DNA of 64,000 bases from Celoporthe dispersa (GCA_016584495.1 WAID01000013.1:1860001-1924000), one strand, 5' to 3'; shown: positions 22,463 through 36,500, counted from the stretch's first letter. The notes: a model not told the origin generated them from the letters alone. Numbers and translations: made by a program.

Positions 22463-25400
22463 TCAGTTCCCACCCCCAGCCATAACATCCTGATAGTACT
22501 TGAACGCCAGCTCGTTCGAGTACTTGAGGTACGCATCCTCCGTGAGCGGCAGGCCGAGAACTTTTGAGAATTGGGCCTACACGTAACAAGTCGTTAGCCT
22601 TACATCCATCCAAAAAAAAAAAAAAAAAAAAAAAAAAAGAAGCCTCGCCGTGACACACGACCGCCGGATCATCATCCGTCACTCACCTGTTTCGTCTTTG
22701 AGAGCTCCACCACCACCTTGGCCAAGACGTTCGCCATATCCGCCACAGCCGCAACCTCATACACGTCCGCATCCGCCCGGACCTGCACACTCTCTTGCAT
22801 GGCTGGGAGGCCAGCCATGAGGCTCTTCACGGTGCCCTGAGGGACTTCGGACAGGTTGCCGCGCTGGACGTGCTGCACGACAGTCAGGAAGTCCGTGTAG
22901 ATCTTGCCACCCAGGTTCCAGTCCGCGATCGAGCCCTCCGCGCTCGAGAACTGCGCCAGCATCTCCCACAGGCCCTCATAGTCGCGCTCGATGATGGCGA
23001 GCGGGGCCACCTGCTTGACGAACGTCTTGTGCGCCTCGCCATACGAAGCAGCGCGGAGGAGGAAGATGACTTCGGCCTTGGCGTCCTTCTTCACTGCGCG
23101 CTGGAAGAGCGCTTTGGCCTGCCAGATCCACGTGGTCGGCACCTTGAAGGTCTGCGTGAGCGTCACAAAGTCCTCGCTCGTCTCGCCGCCGATCAGGTGC
23201 GCGTGGTGAGACAGGTGCTCCTGGATGGCCTTGGCACGGGCCGCTGGCCTGGTCAGGTGGAGGAGGACGAAGACGGCCTCCAGCCAGTTGCCCTCGCTGG
23301 TGAGCTGCGAGGCAAAAGACACGGTGACGGCATCCGCCTTGTCGCTGGCGTCTCCCGCCAAAGTCAACCCTGCCAGTGTTGACAAGGGCCTGGCCGAGTT
23401 GCCAGCACAGGCGGAAGTCCAGTGGTGACAGCTGGGAGTTCTCAGGCCGGAGGACATCGGCGAGCTCGGTCTGCTCGTTGGCGTACAGCTTCAGGAGCCC
23501 CCACAGCAGATCCTCCCGCTTATCCAGTTCGGGGTCCTCCCACAAGCCTTGAATGCCCTGCTCCGCATACCAAGGCTTGGGCGACTTCTCCTTGTCCTGC
23601 TTGAGATCCTCCTCGAAGGCGCGTATCGCTTGCACCACATCGTCGTTGGTCGTGATCGCATACCACAGACGGAGCCCGAACGACTGCTTCCAGTCCATAC
23701 CGAACTTATCAGAAATGACAAAGGAATCCATTCGGTTCTCCATGACCCCCTTCTTTCCGTCGACAACACAGACATTACCACCCAGGAGCTCGTAGATGGC
23801 GCGGAGCGGGTCGGCAAACTCGGAGAGCACGTTGGACTCGCGCCACTCCCGGACCTGTTCCCGCATGTCCTGCATCAGCTGGTCGCTGGTGCCAATCAGC
23901 GAGACCAGGGTCGCGAGGCGGAAGTTCTTGCCGTCAAGAAGGTGCTTGCAAGCGTCGGGGATGCGGTGGCCCGACAGAGCCGCGATCGCCTTGTCCTCAG
24001 GCGTGAGTGCCATGCCGACATCGCGGTTGGCAGCCTCCTCTACAAGGCCCTGCCAAAACTTGGAGAGGTTTCGGCGACGAGCCTGTCCAAGTTCTGAAGC
24101 CGCGATCGGTCGTCCCTGTGCATCAGGGACTTGGTCGAACAGGATGCTTGCGAGGTCCCAGACCATCTTCTCGTGAGCATTCGCTGGGTTCTGTAGGTCT
24201 TGACCGTGGAAGAATGCCGTCAACGAGTGGACTGATCCCAGCCCGACGGTGGGCACGTTATTGACAATGTTGACGCTGGTCAGCGAGATCTGGTTGGCAA
24301 GGGCCTTGGCCGAGGATTCATTGGCGAACTTGGCAAATCGGACGTCACGATTCTCGGAGACGATGTTTAGGTGGCTCATCGACATGATGCCATCCTTCTC
24401 CAGAGCCCGCCTGGATGACCGCGACAGAATCTTGGGGGCCGTTGCGAGAACCAAGGTGCCATCGGGGCCCCAGCTCGGGCGGAATGTGTCATGGAATGCC
24501 CTGTCGTTAGGGTTCATCTCTTCTTGGTCGGTGTTGTCTTGTCTCTTGTACTGCCACTAGGAAAGGGAAAGGGAATCTTAGTATAGGCTCAATTTATTGC
24601 AGAAGATGCACATGAATAAATACAACGATACACACACACGACTCGCACGCCCGCGTGTGCAATTCAACAGACAGGTAGAGTACCAACCTTGAACCCAGAA
24701 GTCGGGATTGGGGCCGGCGCAGCAGACCTGGCCGCCGCCTTCGGCTTCTCAAACAGCGAGTTCATGAGCTCAATGCTCGTCGCAAATCCACGACCATCCG
24801 ACACAACCTTTGGTTTCGCAGGAGAGTCCTCCTTTCGTATGCTCTCCTTCAAGGCCTCGTAAGTTGCTTCCTCATTGATAGACTTTAGGGCAGCCCGATC
24901 CCGCTTGTGCGGGTTGATCGTCTTCTGCAGCATGTCCGCCCAGTCGTCACCGTCGGCCACCTGGATCTTCAAGGGGGTGTTCGCTCCCTTGATGGCCTGC
25001 AGCCTTGCTCTCATGATCCCGCCAGGCGTCTCTTGGTACTCAGCCATTGATCCACCATGGTAGGGCGAGTCGAAGTCTGGCTCCGCAGCGTGATGGTACC
25101 CGAGGTAAGCGCTCGCAGCTTGGTCCTCAGGCAGAGCATGTCCAACGTTCATATCCTCATCCTCGTCAAGGACTGGAGCTTGGAACGCAGGACCCACGGA
25201 GCGATCAGATAAAAAAGACTGCTGGTTGACATCAGCCGTCTCTTCTTCGTCTTCGGACACAGCTCCCGTGTAGTCAAAGGCGCCTGGCAGGGCACGGCGC
25301 TTGCGCCTGAACTCGAAGGTGTCTTCAGGGTCATCGGAAGGAGAGCCGTCGTCCATCTCTTTGGAAGGCTTGGGTAGAGAGGGAAGGGGCACGTCATCGA

Positions 25401-28400
25401 CAGTAATGTCACCGAGAGTCTCGCCATCAGTATCGTCCTCGTCATAATCAAGACCATAGGTAGTGAAGTGCTCAACAGTGAAAGTCCAGTTGCCGTTCTC
25501 CGGATCGTATGAGACAAAGCTTGTGTCATTGGTGCTCTGCAGCTTGCGGATGTGCTTGTCAAGATGACGACCGTTCTTGATGGGGAGCCCTGTTCTCTTG
25601 TCCATGTTTCGTGGCCACGAAAACAGTAGGGAGATCTCGGACGGCACATTCAGGCCCTTGCCTACAGCCGCCTTCTTGACATTGTCCGGGTAGACTGTGC
25701 ACGAACGAGTCTCCAGGACAACAATCTCACCAGCAATCTTATCGACGTCAATGTTGGTCAGGTCGACAGGAACCAGAAACTTGACGTGGCCCACGTTGTC
25801 CCGACCGACTGTGAAGTCTGACACCTGAGACAGCTGCACGCGATTCATCTTCTGCAGCTCTTCCTTCGAAGGGCTCATCCAATATTTTCCTGCTTCCTTG
25901 CCTGAAGCACCGACAGCAGCAGCAGTCGAGCTGGAAGACGGCGACTGCTCCTCGGGAACGACAGCAAGCTCATTTCCTCTGACCTGCTCCATCTCGGGCG
26001 GGCCATCTGGGCTTCGGGAAGCGGTGCCGTTTGCTGCGCTGGAGGCGTTGCCATTGGGGGCAGCGCGGATGTAGCCCAGGTCAGGCGTCGAGCCTGTAGA
26101 CGACCCGTTGCTTCCAATGGTGCTGGGGGTGCCGTTGCCGGGATCAACATTGCTGGTGTCGAAGCTGACCCGCTTAGGGGAGCTTGCGAGGGCCGTTAGG
26201 CGACTCGGCGGCCTTTTCCTTGGAAATCGGAGAAAACAAATCAACTCGCAGTGACTTATCGACCGTCAACTTGTTCAAGCGCCCACTACCGTACGAACGG
26301 GGACCCATGCTGGCGGAGAATGAGCCAGGCGACAGGATGCTATCCTCAGCGTTGATGCTCCTGCGTAGATTGCTGGAGGAGAAGCTCTTGCTGAGAGAGC
26401 GATTCAGCTGGCCAGCCCCGAGCAAGCTCTGTCCAAAGGTGCTGGGGTTGCTGCCGGCACTGGAAGGAGTAGCCGGAGAGCCGTAAGTACTGTACGAGAA
26501 GCCAAAGCCTCGCTTCACTGGCGTGACGAACTTAGAACCTGATCCGGGGTTGAGCTTCCACATTGGCAAGATGGAGTTCTTGCGAGAGCCCTTGTTCTTG
26601 GACGACAAGGGGGTCGCGAGCGGACCGGGGTTCTGCACCTCGGTGGTTCCTAGACCAGCAAAGAGTGATGGGGTTCCGAACGCATTGACGTCGCTGATGC
26701 TGGCAGTGAGCGACTGCGGAGTGGACTGCGCATTCTGAGAGCTGTTAAACAGAGTACTGCCAAGAAGCGAGTTCTGCTGCGGCTGCTGGGCAGGGGTGCC
26801 TCCAAAAAGAGTGCCGGTCTGCTGTTGCTGTTGCGGCTGGCCGAAGAGACCAGTGCCGGTCGACTGGGCAGGGGTGCCGAAGAGGGAAGGCTTCTGTTGC
26901 GGCTGGCCGCCAAATAGCGAGCCGGTGGCCGGCTGCTGCTGGGTTTGGTTGTTGGTCGCTAGACCGCCAAAGAGACCACCGCCGGCCTGACCCGTCTGCT
27001 GCTGCGTGTTTCCGAAGAGACCTCCACCGGTCGCCGCAGGTTTCTGACCGAACAAACCGGCGGCCTGCTGCTGCTGTGGTTGGTTGTTGGCTTGGCCAAA
27101 TGGGCTGGACGTCGTGCTCTGCCCAAAGAGGCCGCCGGTGCCAGTGGTCGGTTGCGTAGCGGTGTTGCCACCGAAGAGACTTCCGGCTGGCTTCGGCTGG
27201 TTACCGAACAGGCCGCCTGCCTGCTGCTGGTTCTGAGTTCCGAAGGTGGAAGGAAACCCGCCAGTCTGGTTCTGCTGCTGAGTGTTGCCCGTACCAAAGA
27301 GACCAGTCCCCGTGCTGGTGCCCTGATTCTGGTTTCCGAACAATCCACCACCAGTTCCCGTGTTGTTAGCGGTGGTGCCAAAAGCATTCGTCCCAGTATT
27401 GCCGAATGTACCACTCGTGTTGTTGCCGAAGCTGTTTCCGAACCCAGTACCGGCGGGTTTGTTCTGATTCTGATTGCCAAACAGGCCACCGCCGGTGTTC
27501 GCAGCTGGGGTGCTGCCGAACGCATTCGGAGTTGCAGTATTACCAAACCCTCCTCCTGTATTGTTTGAGAAAAGACCACCGGTTTGGGCCGGCTGTGAGG
27601 TCGCTGTGTTGCCGAACAGTCCTCCAGTGGCAGGTTTGTTCTGGTTCCCAAATAGCCCACCACCAAAGCCGCCGGCGGCGGTGTTCGTGGTGCTGGTGTT
27701 TCCAAAGCCCGTAGAAGTCTGCTGTGTGTTGTTGCCGCCGCCGAACAGACCGCCTGTTGTGTTGTTGGTCCCGAAACCCGTGTTCTGAGAGGTGTTCCCA
27801 AAGCCAGTGTTCCCGAAGCCAGATGTGGTGCCAAACGCACCAGCAGCACCGCTTGGACCGTTGCCATACTGGCGACCTTGAGCATAGTCCACCAACCTCA
27901 GCTCCTCGACAGAGTACTTCTTGTATGGCTCTTGGAATAGAATGTTCTGAAACGAGTTTTGCGCGCTGCTGGTTCCCTCCTTCTCGAGATAGGGTTGAAA
28001 GGGAGCAACCGCTGTTCCGGGAGGGTCTGGCACAGCGCCGCCGAGCGTTGAGGTGGCCGTCGGACCGAAGGCGGAGCCGGTGCTGCCAAAGGGAGTCGAG
28101 TTGCCTCCGAACAAACCACCAGTACCTGCGGTCGCAGTGTTCGTCGCGCCAAACGCGGGCTTGTTGGCACCAAACATTGTGTTGCCGGAGGTATTACCGA
28201 AGCCGGTAGTTGAGGTGTTGTTGGTGCCGAACCCACCCGTACCAAAAGCGCTTCCAGTCGTAGCGGTCGTAGAGCCGAAAAGACCTCCTCCTGAAGAAGT
28301 GGTAGCGGGGGCGCCGAAAGCTGGCTTCGCACCGAAGGCGTTGTTGGACGTAGCTCCGAAGGCACCTGGACCAAGAATAGGGATGTCAGCAAGACCGAGG

Positions 28401-28974
28401 AAATTGTTGATGTAAACATGACAGGGCGAAGCTGGGCTTTTCAGGCTGAAAGAGGCAGGCAGCACAGCACTGACTCAAACGGCAGCTTTGTGAGGAGTGT
28501 TGCTGTCGCGTTCCAAGCATCTGTCTCGAGGCAGCCTGCGCGCCCAGATCCACCATCAAAACATCGCACTCGCTTTGTTCAAAGGAAATGCATCATACCA
28601 CCTGTGTTGCTGCCAAAGCCGCCGCCTGAAGAGCCAGCAAAAAGGCCACCTCCAGTATTGGCATTTGTCGATCCAAACGCGGGCGTGGGGGGATTGTCCG
28701 AAGGCTGGTATTTGGGGGGATCATGTCAGCCAAGGCTGGGGTTGCCGGCGGATGGAGGCCTGGCGCGCGAGGGAGAAGACAGAGAATGAAATCGACAACA
28801 TCAAGAAGCAGCATGCGAGATGGGTTGAGGATGTGTGAAGAGCATCGCGGGTGGAGGGCGATGAGACATACCGGGCGTTGTATTGTTGGTTGCTGTGGAA
28901 CCGAAGCCGCCGAAGCCGCCCGTGTTCGAGGTGTTGTTTTGCTGGCCGAAGCCACCGAAGCCACCGAAAGACAT
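22463..28974 (-). CDS. NUP145: NUP98-NUP96-type nucleoporin precursor (NUP145/NUP189), three probable frame breaks
   Basis: Nuclear pore precursor that cleaves itself into an FG nucleoporin and a Y-complex scaffold subunit. Exons: 28974-28872, 28704-28602, 28365-24688, 24556-22687 and 22576-22463. Domain order: GFGGFG start; dense GLFG/FG repeats (28365-26700); within them a GLEBS-like Gle2-binding segment (about 28010-27860, PFQPYLEKEG...NILFQEPYKKY). The autoproteolytic domain (about 25900-25400) carries KYWMSPSKEEL and the cleavage motif HF/TTYGLDYDEDD at 25470-25435. The NUP96-like helical scaffold (WQYKRQDNTDQEEMN onward) ends at YYQDVMAGGGN. Three single-base insertions appear: a G run at 28687-28692 in exon 2 (less certain), near 26191-26194 (SPN into ALASSPKRVSF), and near 23351-23356 (RVDFGG into DASDKADAV). 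Repaired length is about 1954 residues. Confidence 0.92.
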
Positions 28975-30184
28975 CGTCGAAGCTGGTCGCGCTCGCGATG
29001 GGTTGTCAAGGGCTGTAGCCTAGGGTGTATGCGACGGGGCGAAGGGGGACGGTCTGCGCGGTCGCAGCTGCTGCGCGCCCAACGCGTCGAGAGGGTGCGA
29101 TTCTCGCGGGGACGACCTTGGCTATGCGATCGGTAATCGAATTGAGGTTGTAGGCAGAAAGCTTTGTATGATGTCGCGTGGTTGTCACGCGAGATGCTCA
29201 AGCTTCGATCCAACTAGGACGCAGCGCTTGTCGATGCGGTTGGGATTTTTTTCTCGATTGGGCGTTGAAAGTTGCCGCAAGCCCCAACAGGCACGAAAGG
29301 ACTGCCTGTTGGGAGTGGGAAAAAGAAACAGAAAAGGAAATGCGAAACTCAGCCAGAATGAATTAAGAAAGAAAGCAGCTCATGACAAAAAAGTCATTAC
29401 ACAAGGATGAGGTGGAGACTGGCAGCGAGTGAAGTCAAACGATAGCTTCCCTCACTCTCTCTCACCTCTTTCTTGCTGCTGGAAGGATAAAGTAGGTGGT
29501 TAGGAGGCGAGCTTCTGGTAGTGGTATGTATTTGGGGGTGGCCTGGTAAAGGCTGGCCTGTTCCCGCTACTGGCCAGTGATGGCCCCACATCTGCAAGCT
29601 AAGCCGTCTTTGACCTCCTGACTAATTTGCTTCACCAGTCTGCCTTGCAGCCTACCGCGTGACAAGATCAAGGACATTTCGCAGCCAAAATTGACTCGAT
29701 ACCAGGCAATCCCCAGTTGAGAGTGACTCAATATCAACTCGCATTTCCAATCATTCTGGACTGATTGATCATCTGCTTAAGAGGCAGTTTAGATAATGGT
29801 GCGGACCATTGGAGGGCCTGGGCTTTGAATTCGGCAATAATTGGACAATGAGGCACAGCAGGCAAGGGGCTCGGCTAGGGCACCTTTCCATTCTCAACGC
29901 CAAACAAGATAAAATAACGATTTAATGCTACCTAGGGACCTCCAGTGGGATATTTCGAGTAGTCTTCGTAGAGGGAATCAGAAGAATGGAACCTTCGGTC
30001 AACCAAGTATGCGCCATCCAGAACGTTTTGAGAATTGCACACCGGCGTCCACGAGACCCTGTACCCAGCCACATACCATCCGCCGCGCAAAGAAGAAACT
30101 GGAAAGAGAATTACCAGGCCGTACTCTAGCCTCTGCTACCTGCTGCCGCCGCTACCTGCGTCCGCCACCTTGCCCGCCTCTTGT
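28975..30184. other. Intergenic region between NUP145 start and epsin end
   Basis: 1.2 kb with no convincing gene. It should hold the NUP145 promoter on the minus strand and the epsin 3' end. Sequence at 29640-29930 is comparatively AT-rich and unstructured to the eye. Confidence 0.6.
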
Positions 30185-32062
30185 CTAGAATTGGATCAGA
30201 TCACCCTGGTTTCCTTGCTGCTGCTGGGGTCGCACCCCGAACGGATTGCTCGAACTCTGCCCGAACCCACCGTTCATGCCAGACGGGCCAGAAGCCCCGT
30301 ATGACACACTCGGCATGCCGGTGAACTGCTGTCTCAGGAATGGATTGTTGCCGGTTGCCTCCGCGGTGATCCTGTTCAGCCCGGCGCCCGCGCTGTTTAC
30401 AAACGTTCCAGGCGCCGTGTGCTGCGCGGGAATACGAGTTTGGCCCACGTTTCCAAAGGTATCTTGTCCCTCGCCGCCAGCCAGCAGGGCGTTGAGTTTG
30501 GCCTCGTGCTCGCTGAGCTCCTTCTGCGGCTGCATCTGCGGCAGGGGCTGCGATGGTGGAGGCGTGAAGGAAGTTGGCTGCTGCTGGAATGTCGACAAGG
30601 TCTTCTGCTCTGGCAGAGGATTGAGTACCGACAGCGACGGTACCTTGTAGGGTTGTGGTCTGCTGTAGGCAGGCTGTTGCTGCTGGGCGAATGGGTTGTT
30701 TGAGCCCGTCTTCATCGGTGGCATCGCGGATAAGGTTTGGTTGTGATTGTTGTTCGTCGCCCAAGGATTGTTGCTTCCAGGCTGCGCGGGCGACTCCGTC
30801 TGCTGAGGCTGGAGCTGCTGCTGCTGTTGCTGCGCGTATGGGTTATAGCCCGTGGGTTGAGGCTGGAAAGCCTGTTGCGCTTGCAGGTTCTGGCCATAAG
30901 GATCAAATCCAGTGGGTTGTTGTTGACCGAAACCATTCGGGAAGCCATTCTGCTGCTGGAATCCCGTGGGCTGGGCACCAAACCCGCTATAGGCATTGGG
31001 CATATAACCTGTGGGCTGGGGCTGCAGCTGGCTCTGATCGATAGGATTGCCCAACCAGTCCACTCCGCTGCCCTGCTGGTAGCCCTGATTCCAACCTGTT
31101 GGCTGAGGCTGCGCCGGGGTGTCATCAAACAAAGACTGGGCGTTCTGCTCTTCCAGTTGACGCCGGCGGGCTTCCTCCTCCTCTCTGCTCAGCTTGAGAG
31201 CCTTGGCGAGGTCGTCTTCCTCGCCGATATCGCGATGGCCCTCGCGCTTCCTTCGGTCCTCCTCTTCCTGGCGCTTGCTGGCCTCGATTGCCAACCGGTA
31301 CTCGGCATCTTCATCGTCGGTGCGCTCGCGTCGGCGTCGCTGCGGGGCTTCTTGAGGACTTGTCGGGCCAAATTCGTCGAGACCTGTCACACGGGACTTC
31401 CATTTCCTCCGGTCGGTTCGTTCGCTTCGCAGGCGCTCCTCGTCCAGCAGCAGGGAGGTCAACTCCTTCGCGGCCACCCGAACTAGAGAGGAAGATAAGA
31501 GTTAGATCGCTGTCGCCTGCAAGGGCGCGCGAAAAATGGACACTCACTGTTCTGGCCCACATCTCTGCCCTCTTCATCGATGTACATGAACTCTCGAAGA
31601 GTCTTGATGATGTATATGTTCTGCTTGCCCCAGGTGACGACAAGTTCGGAACCTTCGTGCAGACAGTAGTCCAGCACCTTGAGCGCCTTCAGCACATGGC
31701 GCCAGTTCTTGCCCTTGTCGTTCAACCTCTTGTCTAGCATGTCCATGATTTCGTAGAACTCGGTGGACCTGTAGCAGCGACCTCGTCAGCATCGTCCTTT
31801 TTTTTTTATCGGATCAACGGGCAGATAGATGACATACGAGTTGTAGGTGAGCTGGGCGATCTCGGCCATCTGAGTCCCCGTCGGGCCCCATGGGTCATTG
31901 CTTGTCGCTATGAAACAACCATCAGCACTCGAGGTCCATGTTCCGGTCCATAGTAGAACAAAGTCTTCTTCCGACTCTGGTTGACGTACCCTCGCGCACC
32001 TTCACCTGGACGCTTGAATACCCCTTCGTGACATTTTTGACGCTCCTCACTATTTTTGACAT
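30185..32062 (-). CDS. Epsin (ENTH-domain endocytic adaptor), ENT1/ENT2 type
   Basis: Clathrin adaptor that binds PI(4,5)P2 and ubiquitinated cargo at the plasma membrane. Exons: 32062-31990, 31907-31838, 31768-31548 and 31482-30185, all in phase, no breaks; 553 residues. The ENTH domain spans about residues 1-150: MSKIVRSVKNVTKGYSSVQ, REATSNDPWGPTGTQMAEIA, FYEIMDMLDKRLNDKGKNW. Two ubiquitin-interacting motifs follow (DAEYRLAIEASKRQEEE and DDLAKALKLSREEEEAR, about 195-250). The Gln/Pro-rich tail has repeated QPTG units and three NPF tripeptides for EH-domain partners. The C-terminal GDLIQF resembles the clathrin-box ending of yeast epsins. Yeast has two paralogues; filamentous fungi usually one, so I do not choose between names. 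Confidence 0.95.
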
Positions 32063-33549
32063 GTCTGCGACGGCGATGGGGGGTCGGTTTGGAGTGGGCG
32101 TTGGGAAGGAGAACTTGTTTTTTTTTCTCCCTTTTTTTTTTTTTTTTGGTTCAGGTAGCGATCGAATGAATGATCCTACAACCAGTCACTGCTCGAATCA
32201 GTCAGGCGACGGGGCGAGGGCGATAGCGGCGTCGTCGCAGACGGAGTGGCCGGGAAGGTGAGCTGAGGTAGCGTTGCGTAATGGGGTGGGCGTTTGCGCG
32301 TATCCAGTGACAAGCCACAGCCTCCTGATGCGTGCTCTGCTCGGCCACAGTCGATGTGCCGATGCTTCTCCAGTGCCTGAGGCCTCCTTCGCCTTCGATG
32401 AGCGATGACGCAGTCCAGCGGATGTCTTCAACGAGGGTAGCTGGCACGGGTGGTTGATGATCAGGTCGTCTTCGTGCGTAGGGAGGTGAGGTCGTCAAGA
32501 TTTGATGAAGAAAGAGGGAGGGGAGGGGTGGTAAAGAATGCGACGCTCCCGTCAGGGGGTTTAGCGGGAGGTCTAAATAAATCAATCAATCAATCGATGA
32601 CTGTGACGGAGCGCTGGGCAGAGCACTGCTTGGGCTGCCGGGCGGGAAATTGGAGACCTTTGGTTCGCTCCCCCAGCAGAGAGACCAGGTCCTGGAATTA
32701 CCGCAGCTCGAGAGGTCACTTTCGGTTGCTGATTGATTGCCTTGTTGGTATCCGCAAAACTCCTTACACGAGTGCAGAAAAGGGAGAGGTCAGCCCTACC
32801 TGGGGTTGAGGGTATCTGTTGTCTATGGTTTGTCTAGAGATGAGAGGTGTACAACGTGCGCACAGTTCAAGCAACCGTGGGCGATTGAGAGGATGCCCAA
32901 GAGATCAAACGAACAGGGCTTTCTTGAATCACACGAGTAGTTGACGAGGCCTGTGTCGCCCAGCCTTGGTGGAGCAGGATTAGCGCGCGCGCCGGGATAG
33001 AGGACCCGTAACTGTCTCTAAGGTTGACATCATCCAAAGACTTTCTGCTCCCTGAAACGACGTTGCGCTGCCTGTCAATTTTTTTTTTTTTTGTAAATGC
33101 TTAATACCCTACTTAACAGTATAACCTTAAAAAAAGTCTAGTCATCTCTGCGACACACAGCAGTTTGATCACGCAGAGCAGTCCTGTGCCATTTCACATT
33201 CCCCGAGGTGATGGCACCATGGATTGCTGCGCCATAAAAGCTCAACTCACCAAGAAGCACTAGAATATGTTGGTTTTCTTTGTCTCTTTCAAGACACGTG
33301 TGGTATTCTAAGACACGAAGCCCTGAGGCTTCCTCCTGAGCTCTAACCGCACCACTGACGGTGGTATTGCCTTACGCGTGACTGCCTGCTGTTCCTCGCA
33401 TGCTGAGGCCGTACTGTTACCGCATGCCAACAAATGATGCCTGACGCCTTGCTATTAAAACACCTGAAGCAATATTGAGAAGAGAACCTGCCAATTCATC
33501 CATGTTAGGTCGATTGTTCATCCTTGACTGAGCCATGCCGTGCCGTCCT
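32063..33549. other. Intergenic region between epsin start and MYST gene end
   Basis: 1.5 kb without a convincing gene. It has T runs at 32119-32146 and 33080-33092. It should hold the epsin promoter (minus strand) and the MYST 3' untranslated region. Confidence 0.6.
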
Positions 33550-36500
33550 TCACGGCCCCATAGCCTCGGCATCCTGCATGACAATGTCCCCATCAGCATC
33601 ATCCGCACTCCTGCTGCTCCTAGCAGACGACCTGCCTGTGCCGTTGATCTTGATGTGGCCATCCTCCTTGGACACAGCGGGCCCCTCTCCATCTTGCATG
33701 GTGCCAGTATCGCCGTTCTCTGTCAGTCCGGATCCCGCCCCCTTGGTTTCTGCCACCACACGTTGTCGCTCCAGCCACGCTGGTGGGGAGACCAGGACCG
33801 CTATCCGCGTTTCCGTAGTCACTCTTTTTGGTCCCCTTGGGCCATCGTCCGGGTCCGCGACCGGTACCTCCCGGTTTCCGACTGCGGGAACTGCTACTCC
33901 GAGCCTTCGGTTTCGGGGGGCTGACGAGTGGCCGGGCGTCTAGCATTCAGTCGCGATGCGCTGCCTGTCCGAGACACTGCAGGTCTGGGGGTTGCAGGTT
34001 GGCGGTTCCCCGGGCGCCTGCCACCGTGGAGAGGAGGATAGACGGTGAAGCGTGTCGGCGGGATGTCCTTGTAAGGCGACATCCATGAATTCTCTTTATC
34101 TTCCTCGATATCGGCTTTTGACGACTCCTGTGATAGCTCACCCTCAGCACAGCCTCCGTTCTCGGGTTGCCGCTCCGTTTCCTTGGTTTCAAGGACATCT
34201 TGAGGTGATGTTGCCTCAGCATTGGCCTCTGTCTCCTCAGTAACTTCCATGGGTGGTGGCGCATCCTCAATTGCAATGTCATCGGTGCCTGTCTCGTTCG
34301 GTTCAGTCGACTCAAGGACGGTAGTTTCTGCATCTACATCTGCTTCTGCATCTGCATCTGCTTCTGCTTCTGCTTCTGCATCTGCTTCTGCATCTGCTTC
34401 CGCATCTGCTTCCGCATCTGCTTCCGCATCGGCATCCACGCCCGCGGCCTGATCCGCTTCTGCCTCCTCCTCGGCCTTAAGAGCAACTCCATTCGCTTCA
34501 ACGGGGACTTGCACAGTCTGGCCGTTGCCCCTCACAACTTCAGCGATCACCACATCCGTGGCCTTCTGCTCGTCATCTTCTTCCCTAGGAGCGATAGCGT
34601 GCATGGCTGGCGCGAGTTCGAAGTTAGTAGCGTTGCTGCGACCCATAACGTAAGGTGTCCAAGTAAGCGCTGCGGGATCCAGTTGGACATAATCCTTGGC
34701 CTCCCATTTCGCAACGTACTGCTTGCAGAACTCAACGTCGACTCGGAAGGCATAGAGTTGCGTCTGCGGGTCGCGAACAAGACACCTAAGCCCCTCCAAG
34801 GCTGAGATGACATCGTCGGCGGTCATGCCCGTGTCGTCAGAGATTTCCTTGATGCTGAGGCCTCTCTTCTCGTGCCTGTCCTCAGACACGCGGCTGAGTA
34901 GGTATCGACACATGACCAAACGCCAGTAGTTTCGGTACGATACGAGGCCCATGTCAGATAGTGGCTTCTCTGGTGATCCGCATTTCTTTTCAACCCTAGT
35001 AAGGAGATAGGAAAAGTCGATCAAGAGGTTGCCATAGCCCTTCCGCTGGTGTATCGGAAGTGTCAGAATACAGGAGACATTGTTCTGGCTGCTTGCTCTC
35101 TTCTCCTTGGAGAAATATCCGACAAAATGGTACCCAAGGTCGTTGTACTCGCACAGTACGTAGAACAAGAACGGCTCCACGTCGTAGTAGAGCGTCTTGG
35201 AGCCCAGAAACAGCTTCGCCAGCAGACAAAGGTTCTGACAATAGACAGGGTTCTTGCGGCCGTCCACTTCGAAGACTGAGATCGATCCGCTCCGGTATAT
35301 CTCGTCGCCAGGAGGGTGCTTGGCCGGACACTTGAGCTTGTGCCGCCAAGCCACGTAGTCCGAATTCATGTACTTCAGGCAAAATTCGCAGATGAAGAGT
35401 ACGCGGTTCCGGCTATACTCTTCAGGATATGGGGCCGCGTACCAAGTATCGATCTCCCAGCCACCAAATTCGATACACTCGATCTGACTTGCTGGGCCTG
35501 CCGACTTTTTAGACTTGCGTACCGGAGCCTCGACCTCGGCCTGCATTTGCAGGAGCCTCTCCTTCCAGTCCTCCTCAGCTTTTTGCTTAGCCTCATCGAA
35601 TCGGCGGCGGTCCTCGGTGATGGGAAGCGTCTTGGATGTGTCGGCTTCAGCCTCGGTGAGGATTCCACCGTAAGGCTTGCCCTTATCGTCCATGTCTTTG
35701 TCGAAGAAAGAGTAAAAAGGCTGTGACATGCTGGATGCAAACGGCGCCAGTGGAGGGGTCGCTGCGGGTCTGCCGCCGCGTGAGTTGCCTGCTCTTGCTG
35801 GCTTCGGGCCAGCTGCGCGTCGCCCACCGCGCTTTTGTGGTTTGGGCCTTTTCGACAGGATTTTCTTGAGCTCGTTTGGTTCAACACGAAATTTGATAAC
35901 GAGCTTCGACCGTGTCTTCTTGACGATGGCAACGGGCTGGTTTGTCTTGTTCGTCGGGATCTTCAGACGTAGGGATCGGGCTGACCGTGGTCGACCTTCG
36001 TCTTCGGCACCATTCGTGACCACTGTCTCGTCGACGCTGTGACTATCCTCTGAGCCTTTGCGTCGCTTTCGAAGATTGGTGATGAGTTCCTCATCCGCGA
36101 TAGATGATGTCTTGCGCTTTCTAAGCACACGTGACCCATCCATCGGGTCATCATCCAGCACGAGTTGGTTGAAAACCGAGTGAGAATCTGGCTTGACCGC
36201 CCCTCTTTGGGATGGCAGCAAGTCCCGTGCTAGTTTGGGTGCCGTGGATCTCCTGGTCGCCGGTGGTGAGTCGGTATTGACAACGGCATTGCGGTCACGA
36301 CCACCGTCATGTTCACTTTCAACCTCTTCCCCGTCTTCATCTTCTGCCTCTGAGACGTCGGCGCATTCGGGACATGTCCATGATTTATTGCCTAATGAAA
36401 TCATTAGCATCCCATTTTTTCCTGTTGGATCAGGGTTCATGACTTACTGTGTTTCCCAGCCAAAGCTTTCCTTTCGCGAGCGCATTGCAGATGGGCTGCA

